A DNA stretch of 6,437 bases from Deltaproteobacteria bacterium (GCA_016283195.1 JAEEML010000070.1:1-6437); one strand, 5' to 3'. Counted from the first letter of the stretch, positions 1 to 6,437 are shown. Notes: generated from the letters alone by a model not told the origin. Numbers and translations are program-made.

Positions 1-1221
1 AAGGGCCGGCACAATGGTATCGCGCAGGCGGTAGGGGGTGATGGGGTTAATGTAAATACGGGTACCGCCCTCAAAGCCGGCCGGCGTATTTACGCGTAAT
101 TTAATAAGAATATGGAATGGTATTTTATCCATGGAATCTTTTGGCGTATAATACCACTCCTCATTGCAGGATATTTTGCGGCCTAAAGCGGCGTGCATAG
201 CGTGCACTAAATCGCTCATATCTTTGAGCTCTTCTGGCAAAAGCTCGTGTGGGCGCGTCTTGGCGCTCTTGGAATAAATGGCGAGAGAGGGATAGCGGTG
301 ACCGATATCCACAAAGGCAATAGCATGGTCATTTTCGGCCACCACTCTATTGGTATGGGCAGCAAAATTCACCAATAACTCATTATAAATATTGGGATTA
401 TCCCGCACTTTGCGCGAGGCCCATTCAAGGGCGGTGCCCCACTCATCAAGGCCCACCAATTGGCGGTGCAAGTGATCGAAAGAGGCCCCGGCCGGCGAGA
501 GCCAGTTCTGGAAGGTGGTGACATAACGCACATAGCGATTGTGGCTATAAATATCCTTCATGGCGGCAATAGTAAAATTCATATAAGCAAAGTGCTCATC
601 AGGCGTTAAGTCACCGGAAGCAAAAAGTTCGCTCGCCGGCCCTTCCCCGGGCACAAAGTGGCGATGGCAAATAATGAGCTCATGGGTGCCGGCAAAAAAA
701 GGATCCACCTGGTGGAGCTTTTCCTGCTCGCTGATGGCCTCTATCTCCTCCGGGCGTTTACCCGCCATTTTTAGTTTATAATCAACTATTTTTAAGACAT
801 GCTGCCGCCCGGCCGGGTCATCAAGATAGCTTCTTTTCCACTGGGCGATATTTTCGTCTAAGTGATAATTATAGTTTTTGCTCCAATAGTTTAAACTCAC
901 TATTTCAAAGAGGTTGGAAACGCGCCTAAAAACCCAGCTATTCTGCCTGGCTTCATGATAGCTAAGGCGCGGTTTCATCACATATTGACCGTTTTCCAGC
1001 ACCAGGCGGTTTTTTTCCGGCGGGGTAGAGTCCAGCTGGCTGACACAAAAATCGCAATAATCTTCCGGCTCATGGCGCTCACGGGCTTCGTTATTATAGC
1101 CGGGGCGCAAGGGGCGATTATCGCGGCCGGGCACCGACCAAACCTCAGTCTCGGTAATGGGGTTTACCTGCTTGATAGTGCCGTCTTTCATGTGGATAAG
1201 ATATTCGTGATATGCACTCAT
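1..1221 (-). CDS. GalT-like nucleotidyltransferase (DUF4921-type, HIT superfamily), 3' end outside window
   Basis: The minus-strand frame is open for 407 codons from ATG at 1221 to the left edge, with no stop, so the C-terminus is missing. I translated every codon by hand. Similarity to galactose-1-phosphate uridylyltransferase is seen in several places: a C-x-x-C pair (CDFC, residues 56-59) like the GalT zinc site; THELIICHRHF (179-189); a nucleotide-pocket stretch QNWLSPAGAS (238-247) leading into FDHLHRQLVG with the H-x-H-x-Q active-site motif (H250, H252, Q254); and a C-terminal FHILIKLR (370-377) followed by AGFEGGTRIYINP, the GalT-like AGFE/INP segment. By analogy with E. coli GalT, H252 would carry the UMP. 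The opening MKDGTIKQVNP and TEVWSVPGR resemble what I recall of DUF4921 proteins. The real substrate is unknown; a sugar phosphate is only a guess. The start overlaps the tfuA-like stop in an ATGA, with AAGGA nine bases upstream, implying coupled translation. Superfamily assignment is strong; exact function is not. Confidence 0.85.
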   Translation of the reverse strand, partial: MSAYHEYLIHMKDGTIKQVNPITETEVWSVPGRDNRPLRPGYNNEARERHEPEDYCDFCVSQLDSTPPEKNRLVLENGQYVMKPRLSYHEARQNSWVFRRVSNLFEIVSLNYWSKNYNYHLDENIAQWKRSYLDDPAGRQHVLKIVDYKLKMAGKRPEEIEAISEQEKLHQVDPFFAGTHELIICHRHFVPGEGPASELFASGDLTPDEHFAYMNFTIAAMKDIYSHNRYVRYVTTFQNWLSPAGASFDHLHRQLVGLDEWGTALEWASRKVRDNPNIYNELLVNFAAHTNRVVAENDHAIAFVDIGHRYPSLAIYSKSAKTRPHELLPEELKDMSDLVHAMHAALGRKISCNEEWYYTPKDSMDKIPFHILIKLRVNTPAGFEGGTRIYINPITPYRLRDTIVPAL

Positions 1222-2585
1222 GGCTCATCGTCCTTTTTAAGGAGCTGGCTACACTCCTCTTTGAGCAGCTGGCGGACAAGTTGCAAAACATCATTAAAAC
1301 CGAGCAAAGTAGCAATTTGTTCCAGCGAAAAGCGCCCCTCTTCGTCACCTATAGCGGCTCGCGCTCTTTGCAAAATAAGCGCCCAATCATCCTCGCTTAA
1401 ATTTTCCGGCGCGAGCAAATGTTTAACACTTTGCCACTTTTCTTCCAGCTCGCGAACTCTGGCTATTTCCAGCCTTAAAGTGCCGCGGGCCCTTAACATA
1501 TCCATATAATAATAAGAAAGCGGCAAATCACCGCTGAATAAAAGTTGCCGCAAGAGCAATCGCCGACGCAGTATTTGCTCTAAGTGGTTAATATGACAAT
1601 TATTTTGTTTAAGCCAGTTATTTATGCCAATGGGCGAATTAATGGCGCGTTCCCGCCAAAAGAGCTGCGCTTCGGCCTCCAGTTCCGCAGGCGAAACAGT
1701 AAGATTCAGGAGCCTAGCGGCGCTCTCGGCCAGCATATCCAGCTGAGCAGAAAGCTCCCTAGCCATAAAGCCCCTACTCAGCCGGCCATATTCCAATAAG
1801 AGCCGCGGTGTGACTCCGCTGCCGCTCCCCGGTTCCAGGGAGATATCTTCACCGATTAAGCGTTCTAAATAAATAGTATCGGAAAGCACAAAATCCGGGG
1901 AGGACGGCCGGGCGGGGTTTTTCTGCCAAGATGCGGCTTTTTTTAAACATTCTATGGCATCAAGGCGCTTTCTATCCACCCCGCCGGCCGCGCAAAACTG
2001 CCTGAATTCCGGAGTTATTTCCACACCGGCAGTTTTGCCGGCAGCGAGCAGGGACGCCACAGTGCGCTCCGGGTAATAATCATTTTGCGCTATATTAAGC
2101 AGGGCGGCGGCGCTTTCTTTAGTGATAATATTCTGCTCCAGCGCCGCCGCCAGAGTAGCCCGCACATTGACAAGCGGCCAAGAGAGTGGGCGAAAAGACT
2201 CTTCTTTGGGAGCATGGAGCACGGCCACTTCGTCATCGCGGGTGAGCTCGCCGCTCTTATACCAATCATAAATTTGCCCCACCCCGACCATACCAAACGG
2301 GTGAAGTTCCGCTGCTCTAAGAGCGCCCATACTGGCAGCGCCGAATATTTTAACACCTTGAGAAAGCGCAAGCAGCAGCTCTTTATGCCACACTGCCGGC
2401 ACACGGTTAAAATAGCCGTCGATAATAACGACAAGGCGCGGCTTTTGCCAGAGAAGGCCGGCTATATCACCTTGAGATACCGGCCCTAAGTAGTGGGCTT
2501 TTAATATTTTTTCGGCCTCGCCTTGCTCTAAAGAGGGCCCTAAAAAAACAAATGTGTGGTTTATAAGATCGTTATCCTGCCGCAC
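1218..2585 (-). CDS. TfuA-like protein, YcaO partner, with long helical C-terminal extension
   Basis: The TfuA family works with YcaO proteins in thioamide formation (thioviridamide, trifolitoxin-type clusters, McrA glycine thioamidation). The TfuA core spans about residues 12-200 and shows its hallmarks: FLGPSL (14-19), the IDG of IDGYF (55-57), VWHKE (65-69), FGAASMGALRAAEL (81-94), GMVGVGQIY (98-106) and DDEVAVLHA (117-125). The remaining 255 residues are rich in Leu, Arg and Glu and look helical, including WLKQNN (324-329) and an Arg-rich helix ILRRRLLLRQLL; I assign no function to them. I chose the GTG at 2585 (455 residues) because GAGGGA stands eight bases upstream and the FLGPSL strand usually lies very near the N-terminus. 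An in-frame GTG at 2627 would add 14 residues (MNAKPLLNKRGKRA) but has a poorer ribosome site. The gene overlaps ycaO by 14 bases and the next gene by four. The family call is firm; the target is unknown. Confidence 0.92.
   Translation of the reverse strand: MRQDNDLINHTFVFLGPSLEQGEAEKILKAHYLGPVSQGDIAGLLWQKPRLVVIIDGYFNRVPAVWHKELLLALSQGVKIFGAASMGALRAAELHPFGMVGVGQIYDWYKSGELTRDDEVAVLHAPKEESFRPLSWPLVNVRATLAAALEQNIITKESAAALLNIAQNDYYPERTVASLLAAGKTAGVEITPEFRQFCAAGGVDRKRLDAIECLKKAASWQKNPARPSSPDFVLSDTIYLERLIGEDISLEPGSGSGVTPRLLLEYGRLSRGFMARELSAQLDMLAESAARLLNLTVSPAELEAEAQLFWRERAINSPIGINNWLKQNNCHINHLEQILRRRLLLRQLLFSGDLPLSYYYMDMLRARGTLRLEIARVRELEEKWQSVKHLLAPENLSEDDWALILQRARAAIGDEEGRFSLEQIATLLGFNDVLQLVRQLLKEECSQLLKKDDEP
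1231..1235 (-). promoter_or_regulatory. Ribosome binding site of the GalT-like gene
   Basis: The minus strand reads AAGGA ending nine bases before the ATG at 1221, inside the last codons of the tfuA-like gene. It supports this ATG as the start although the gene overlaps its neighbour by four bases. Confidence 0.6.
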
Positions 2586-3846
2586 CGCTCTCTTCCCTCG
2601 CTTGTTTAAAAGAGGCTTCGCGTTCACCGCGCGTCACCCCGGGAATATGAAAGGCGGTTTCCAGCTTAGGAATCACCAGGCGCACCACTTCTAAAGGCCA
2701 AGCGGGCATAGTGAGCCTGAAACCGGCCACTTGATCTATTTTGGCTTTTTTGAGCTCGCAAAGAGCGTAGGCAATATCCTCCTCCACTGTCGGCTTTCCA
2801 AGCTGTTTTAAACTGCGCCCATCCAGGCACCCCTGCCCGCCGGGGACAAAATATTCATCTAAAGCTTTCCAGAAAAAAGCGGTGAAATTATTCTCATATT
2901 TACTGCGCGTAATATCATCGCGCACGCCGCTGATGAGCGTCAGCCGCCCCTGAATGGCCTCGGTAACCGCCCGGCACATGGCATGGTAGGGATTATGATG
3001 AGTGCCGGAGCCAAAAAAACAGCTGCGCTGACTCAGAGGCCGAAAACAGCTATCTTCTTCAAAAAGGAGAGCTGTCATCGTATAAAGATTAATATCGCGG
3101 CTGACATTGACAATAACCACCTTGAGCCCGGCGGCAACAATTTTGTCCAGTAAGGCCCTTAAGGGCGGATATGCCAAAGTATCTAAATCGAGTTGATATT
3201 TTGGCCACTCATTAAGGGGCACAGTATCCATGAAAATAGTCCAGGCATCGCGCTCAATGAGCTCGCAAAGAGCGTGATAAGTGGCTTCCGGCAGTTTTGA
3301 GCCGCTGGCGAGGCCGTTGGAAGAGCGCATAAAAGTTGCTGTTTCTCCCTCTAAAATCCGAAAATCAAGATTCACCGTCTCAAGAGGCGCCCAAATGCTT
3401 TTACCGCTAAAAAGCTCTTCCCCCCGGGCCCAGAGCATAACTTTATCAGGGCTCAAAAGAGCCTCTTTAAGGCGCGGTAATTCCAAGGGATTTATGGCCA
3501 TTTCCCCGCGCGCCGAAAGCTCGTTATAACTGGCTCTAAGAGTGGTGAGCGGCGCGCGTTCGGCCACATAAGCCTCAAGCGATTCCATAGCCGCCCCGAT
3601 GCGCGCTTCCGCACTTAATACGCCCTTGCCCTGGCTCACCGTGAGCGAATAAGAATTTGGGCGCACCGCCATCCAAACCGGAATACCCACCCAATCAAGA
3701 CCGGTAAGGTCAGCCACTCTGGTAATGCCGGCCAGCGGCAAAACCGGCTGGATACGCTGCCACATCTCCTCGGCTTCAAGCGCTCTCTCCGGGAAGCTAA
3801 CCTCACGTTTTTCTTGGTGAAAATCCGGGCCACTGAATATCGTCAT
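2572..3846 (-). CDS. YcaO-domain protein (ATP-dependent amide-backbone activation, TfuA-associated type)
   Basis: YcaO enzymes use ATP to activate a peptide-bond oxygen, giving azolines with Cys/Ser/Thr attack or thioamides with sulfide. The 424-residue protein opens with AGITRVADLTGLDWVGIPVW (39-58) and RPNSYSLTVSQGKG (62-75), typical of the TfuA-linked branch. Three ATP/Mg-site blocks follow: AEARIGAAMESLEAY (79-93, with E88 and E91), SSNGLASG then HALCELIERDA (191-201, with E195, E198, R199), and HAMCRAVTEAIQGR (288-301, with E296 and Q299) followed by SGVRDD (306-311). The C-terminus, ending IPGVTRGER and a charged tail, lacks the PxPxP ending of azoline-forming cyclodehydratases, which fits thioamide chemistry or another use. 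No fused or neighbouring E1-like/ocin-ThiF domain is visible. The start ATG lies eight bases after the kinase stop with only a weak purine-rich ribosome site (AAGAAAAG), so translation may depend on readthrough from the kinase gene. Length is normal for a stand-alone YcaO. Confidence 0.95.
   Translation of the reverse strand: MTIFSGPDFHQEKREVSFPERALEAEEMWQRIQPVLPLAGITRVADLTGLDWVGIPVWMAVRPNSYSLTVSQGKGVLSAEARIGAAMESLEAYVAERAPLTTLRASYNELSARGEMAINPLELPRLKEALLSPDKVMLWARGEELFSGKSIWAPLETVNLDFRILEGETATFMRSSNGLASGSKLPEATYHALCELIERDAWTIFMDTVPLNEWPKYQLDLDTLAYPPLRALLDKIVAAGLKVVIVNVSRDINLYTMTALLFEEDSCFRPLSQRSCFFGSGTHHNPYHAMCRAVTEAIQGRLTLISGVRDDITRSKYENNFTAFFWKALDEYFVPGGQGCLDGRSLKQLGKPTVEEDIAYALCELKKAKIDQVAGFRLTMPAWPLEVVRLVIPKLETAFHIPGVTRGEREASFKQAREESGAAG
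2594..2599 (-). promoter_or_regulatory. Ribosome binding site that decides the tfuA-like start
   Basis: GAGGGA on the minus strand lies eight bases before the GTG at 2585 and inside the ycaO coding sequence. The upstream alternative GTG at 2627 is preceded only by a weak GGGGTGA. The site therefore favours the shorter protein and translational coupling of the YcaO-TfuA pair. Confidence 0.5.
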
Positions 3847-3854
3847 GGCTTTTC

Positions 3855-5678
3855 TTATTTAGTGCAATCAAAAGCAACCTTGGCTTTTTGCCCGGAGGTC
3901 ACTGTGATATTTTTAGTTATTTTGCGCCCGTTTTCACATTCGGCTTTTACCTGATAATCACCGGCCGGCAGATTTTGATAGTTCGTTGGGGTATCATCTT
4001 TGCTCCCGGTACCAAGGGAAATCTTGGCCCAGGGATTGGCATTAACAAAGAGAGTTCCCTGGCCTTGCGGCAAAGTATATGTAGCGTCTTTACCGTTTTT
4101 AACAGTTACCTGAGCAGTGTGGCTGGTACCTGTATCCGGCCGATAAAAGCGCAATTTATAATTACCGGGACTAAGTTCCAGATTACGCACCGGCACATTG
4201 CCGCGCTCGCGGCCGTTAATACTTAGGCGCCATTGTTTATCGGCACTAATAGTCAAATAGCCTTTGGGACTTTCGGCATGAGCTTTATGAGCCGCTTCTC
4301 CGGCGGCCGGAATTTCCGCTTTGGCGCCCTCTTGGGGCTCAGCCATCGGTGGTGCCGGAATAGCTGCCGGAGGTATTGGTTTTTCCTCCGGCCGGGCTGT
4401 TTGATCTACGGTTTTAGCTACCGCTGTTTTCGGCTCCTCCGGCAGCGGCTGAGCAGGCTTTTTTAAAGTGCCAAAAGCCAAAAAGAGCACGCAAACGGTA
4501 ATAAGTGCCATCACAACTGCGCTGATCCAGAGAATCATGCGCATTTTGGGATCAACAACCTCTTCTTCCTCAATAATAACTTCGCTGCCCTCTGGAGTAA
4601 TAACCCGGGTAGCGGTGGCTCCGGCACGGCGCTGAGCACTTAAGCCGCTGGGCACCGTGTCATCGGCAGAACGCCTGGGAGAGGGAGTGTGGCCGGCCAG
4701 GCTAATTGTAGAAGCTTGTTTGGCCATTTCTTCCAGCTTTTCCGGGCTATAAGGGTCGTCTTTTAATTTATCGGCAAAGAGCTCCTGCATATAAGAGCCC
4801 AGAGCCTGCGGCGAGGTGCTGCTGCCTTGATCTAAAATAAACTGCTCAAGATCATTAGCAAAATCATAAGCTGTGGCATAGCGGTCATCGGCTTTGGCCG
4901 CCAGGCTATGCATAACAATTTCTTCCAGATCTTTGGGGTAACCGGGAATAATTTTGCTGGGCGGCGGCACCCTACAATTCATCACCGCATGGAGCGTCTC
5001 TATCTCATTTTCACGCTTAAAAAGGCGCTGGCCGGTAGTGATTTCATAAAGCACAATACCGGTAGCGAAAATATCACTGCGCCCGTCTATCGGCTTACCT
5101 TTGGCCTGTTCCGGGGACATATAACTATATTTGCCCTTAAGCACACCGGAACGCGTTTCGGTCATTTTGCCACGTGCTTTAGCCACGCCAAAATCCACAA
5201 TTTTGGGGAAACCATTATAAGTTACCAAAATATTTTGCGGACTTATATCGCGGTGCACCAAACCCAGCGGCTTACCCATGGCATCACAGCTGGCATGAGC
5301 AAAACCGAGACCGTTGCAGGCTCCGTAAATCATCTGTGCGGCATTGACATAAGGGATAATATGCCCTTTGGCCACTTCGGCATTATAGATTTGCCGCACA
5401 TCTTCGCCTTTAATAAGCTCCATGGCGATAAAATAGGAGCCTTCTATTTCCCCCAGCTCATAAATTTGCACAATATTTGGGTGATTGAGATTAGCGGCAA
5501 TGCGGGCCTCATCCTGAAACATGGTAATAAATTCGGAATGTTCCGTAAGGTGAGGCAAAATGCGCTTAATGCAAACCAGCCGCTCAAAACCGGCCAAACC
5601 GGTTTGCCTGGCCAAAAAGACTTCGGCCATGCCTCCGGTGCCCAGTTTTTTTAAAAGTACATAATTACCAAACTGCAT
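3855..5678 (-). CDS. Transmembrane Ser/Thr protein kinase (PknB-like) with two C-terminal PEGA-like repeats
   Basis: A complete Hanks-type kinase domain occupies about residues 6-280: glycine loop LGTGGMAEV (12-20), K38 in CIKRI, alpha-C E57, catalytic loop VHRDISPQN (H142, R143, D144, N149), DFG (162-164), activation segment with several Thr/Ser, SPE (188-190) in place of APE, and RSDIF (200-204). All catalytic residues are present, so it should be active. A Thr/Ser/Arg-rich and then acidic juxtamembrane stretch (about 323-376, with EEEE at 370-373) leads to one membrane helix at about 382-404, so the kinase faces the cytoplasm. A Pro/Ala/Glu linker (408-470) carries two PEGA-like repeats outside (about 473-536 and 541-605); the second holds C581 and C605, possibly a disulfide. 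Start ATG at 5678 has AGGAAG eleven bases upstream, overlapping the stop of the secretion ATPase gene. The kinase style resembles myxobacterial ones. Substrates are not shown by the sequence; secretion components are an inference from position. Confidence 0.96.
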   Translation of the reverse strand: MQFGNYVLLKKLGTGGMAEVFLARQTGLAGFERLVCIKRILPHLTEHSEFITMFQDEARIAANLNHPNIVQIYELGEIEGSYFIAMELIKGEDVRQIYNAEVAKGHIIPYVNAAQMIYGACNGLGFAHASCDAMGKPLGLVHRDISPQNILVTYNGFPKIVDFGVAKARGKMTETRSGVLKGKYSYMSPEQAKGKPIDGRSDIFATGIVLYEITTGQRLFKRENEIETLHAVMNCRVPPPSKIIPGYPKDLEEIVMHSLAAKADDRYATAYDFANDLEQFILDQGSSTSPQALGSYMQELFADKLKDDPYSPEKLEEMAKQASTISLAGHTPSPRRSADDTVPSGLSAQRRAGATATRVITPEGSEVIIEEEEVVDPKMRMILWISAVVMALITVCVLFLAFGTLKKPAQPLPEEPKTAVAKTVDQTARPEEKPIPPAAIPAPPMAEPQEGAKAEIPAAGEAAHKAHAESPKGYLTISADKQWRLSINGRERGNVPVRNLELSPGNYKLRFYRPDTGTSHTAQVTVKNGKDATYTLPQGQGTLFVNANPWAKISLGTGSKDDTPTNYQNLPAGDYQVKAECENGRKITKNITVTSGQKAKVAFDCTK

Positions 5679-5689
5679 CTATTAGTATT

Positions 5690-5695
5690 CTTCCT
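5690..5695 (-). promoter_or_regulatory. Ribosome binding site of the kinase gene
   Basis: AGGAAG on the minus strand starts inside the TAG stop of the secretion ATPase gene and ends eleven bases before the kinase ATG. This placement suggests that the two genes are translated from one message. Confidence 0.5.
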
Positions 5696-6437
5696 AAGCG
5701 GCATCCTTAAACATATCTATCATCTTGCGCACTGTGTCGTCAAAGCTGTCACATTCATCGGTGCCCTGCTTCAAAAACGACTCAACTTCTTCAATTTTAT
5801 CAATGGCATAATCAGTTTGCGGGTCGGTACCGTATTGGTAAGCACCGAGCAAAATCAAATCGCGCTGTTTTTCATAAGTGGCTAAAACTTCGCGCAGTTT
5901 ACCGGCCGCCTTTTTGTGCTCTTTGGTGACAATGCCGCTCATAACACGGGAGAGTGAAGGCAAAACATCAATAGCCGGCCAGTGGTTACGGGCACCTAAA
6001 GCACGGTTTAAAATAATGTGACCATCCAAAATACCGCGCACTTCATCGGCGATAGGCTCTTCCATATCACCGCCCTGCACCAGAATGGTATAAAGAGCGG
6101 TAATAGAGCCGGTATCGCTGTTGCCGGTGCGCTCCATCAGGCGGGGAATCTGGGCAAAAACACTGGGCGGATAACCCTGTCTAGCCGGCGGCTCGCCGAG
6201 AGCCAAGCCGATTTCACGCTGGGCACGGGCAAAACGGGTGGAAGAATCCATCATAAAGAGCACTTTGTGGCCTCTATCGCGGAACCATTCGGCAATAGCC
6301 GTGCTGACAAAGGCGCTCTTTAAACGCACCAGCGAGGGGGTATTGGAGGTAGCCACAACAACCACCGACTTTTTCATACCCTCTTCGCCCAAAGATTCTT
6401 CTATAAAATCACGAACTTCGCGGCCACGCTCACCAAT
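5694..6437 (-). CDS. sctN: Type III secretion system/flagellar ATPase, SctN/FliI family, C-terminal 247 residues (5' end outside window)
   Basis: This hexameric ATPase at the cytoplasmic base of type III injectisomes and flagella strips chaperones from export cargo and unfolds it. The frame is open to the right edge. The visible part starts at [11 protein letters not shown], the family block holding the catalytic Glu (E3 here), so the Walker A loop lies outside. Then come SVVVVATS (24-31), Walker B LFMMDS (60-65), [18 protein letters not shown] (67-84), [13 protein letters not shown] (88-100), [17 protein letters not shown] (125-141), [15 protein letters not shown] (152-166, with R164 as the likely arginine finger) and LGAYQYGTD (197-205). 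The D-M-x-E-P-I-A-D-E wording looks closer to SctN than to FliI, but FliI cannot be excluded without the N-terminus or neighbours. The loop reads VQGGDM where VEGDDM is usual. Internal TTG at 6392 is not the start: similarity continues upstream. The stop is 15 bases before the kinase gene. Confidence 0.93.
   Translation of the reverse strand: MGERGREVRDFIEESLGEEGMKKSVVVVATSNTPSLVRLKSAFVSTAIAEWFRDRGHKVLFMMDSSTRFARAQREIGLALGEPPARQGYPPSVFAQIPRLMERTGNSDTGSITALYTILVQGGDMEEPIADEVRGILDGHIILNRALGARNHWPAIDVLPSLSRVMSGIVTKEHKKAAGKLREVLATYEKQRDLILLGAYQYGTDPQTDYAIDKIEEVESFLKQGTDECDSFDDTVRKMIDMFKDAA

Larger units (their letters stand above)
1..6437 (-). other. Probable single operon: secretion ATPase, kinase, ycaO, tfuA, GalT-like
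   Basis: All five genes lie on the minus strand. Their junctions measure +15, +8, -14 and -4 bases. None of the gaps could house a promoter or an intrinsic terminator, and I saw no stem-loop followed by a T run at the stops. Both ends of the operon lie outside the window, so its promoter and full gene content are unknown. Confidence 0.8.

Noticed and set aside
1145-1348. Minus-strand frame of 67 codons ending with a Cys/Ser-rich part, considered as a peptide precursor for YcaO
   Set aside because: It spans the tfuA-like/GalT-like junction in another frame, has no convincing ribosome site, and is explained by the two overlapping real genes.
955-1509. Plus-strand open frame of 184 codons
   Set aside because: It lies opposite the GalT-like and tfuA-like genes, which have clear family motifs. 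Its protein is rich in Ser and low-complexity stretches with no recognisable motif, so it is an antisense shadow.
2090-2434. Minus-strand open frame of 114 codons as a possible small precursor gene
   Set aside because: It is out of frame within the TfuA core, whose motifs are fully conserved in the main frame. The peptide has no leader/core layout typical of a RiPP precursor.
5594-5605. Palindrome AAACCGGTTT beside AAACCGGCC repeats as an operator
   Set aside because: It lies inside the kinase coding sequence at codons for Gln-Thr-Gly-Leu and Ala-Gly-Phe, and is explained by codon choice.
4908-5654. Plus-strand open frame of 248 codons
   Set aside because: It lies exactly opposite the kinase catalytic domain. 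The His/Phe/Ile-rich translation looks like an antisense reading of kinase codons, and no family motif is seen.
5679-5693. Gap between the ATPase and kinase genes as a promoter or terminator
   Set aside because: Only 15 bases long, and it holds the kinase ribosome site. There is no room for -35/-10 boxes or a hairpin.
6357-6392. TTG at 6392 as the start of a short ATPase
   Set aside because: The frame continues to the right edge with [11 protein letters not shown], a conserved block of the family, so the gene is simply cut by the window.

Overview
The window holds five genes, all on the minus strand and packed head to tail, so they probably form one transcript running from right to left. In transcription order they are: (1) the C-terminal part of a type III secretion/flagellar ATPase (SctN/FliI family; its beginning lies past the right edge); (2) a transmembrane Ser/Thr protein kinase with two PEGA-like repeats outside the membrane; (3) a YcaO-domain protein; (4) a TfuA-like protein with a long helical C-terminal extension; and (5) a galactose-1-phosphate uridylyltransferase-like protein (it resembles the DUF4921 group), which runs off the left edge. 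Intergenic gaps are 15 and 8 bases. The last two junctions are overlaps of 14 and 4 bases. There is no non-coding stretch of even 50 bases, and I see no RNA gene, promoter, terminator, mobile element, CRISPR or large repeat.

Organism: base composition looks near 50% GC by eye. A PknB/myxobacterial-style kinase (GKYSYMSPEQ and RSDIF signatures, SPE in place of APE, PEGA repeats) directly downstream of a secretion ATPase points to a Gram-negative bacterium of the deltaproteobacterial/Myxococcota type or a related uncultured lineage. This assignment is inference and weak at the level of phylum.

How the genes may work together: YcaO plus TfuA is the known pair for ATP-dependent backbone thioamide formation, either on RiPP precursors or on large proteins such as methyl-coenzyme M reductase. 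No precursor peptide, E1-like partner, dehydrogenase or peptide exporter is visible here. The target may therefore be a full-size protein or be encoded elsewhere. The kinase joins intracellular phosphorylation to a periplasmic/extracellular PEGA region, and its position after the ATPase suggests a link to secretion. The GalT-like protein keeps the HxHxQ nucleotidyl-transfer motif and is translationally coupled to TfuA. The combination of secretion ATPase, receptor kinase, thioamidation pair and GalT-like enzyme in one tight gene string is the most unusual thing in the window; its biological purpose is unknown.
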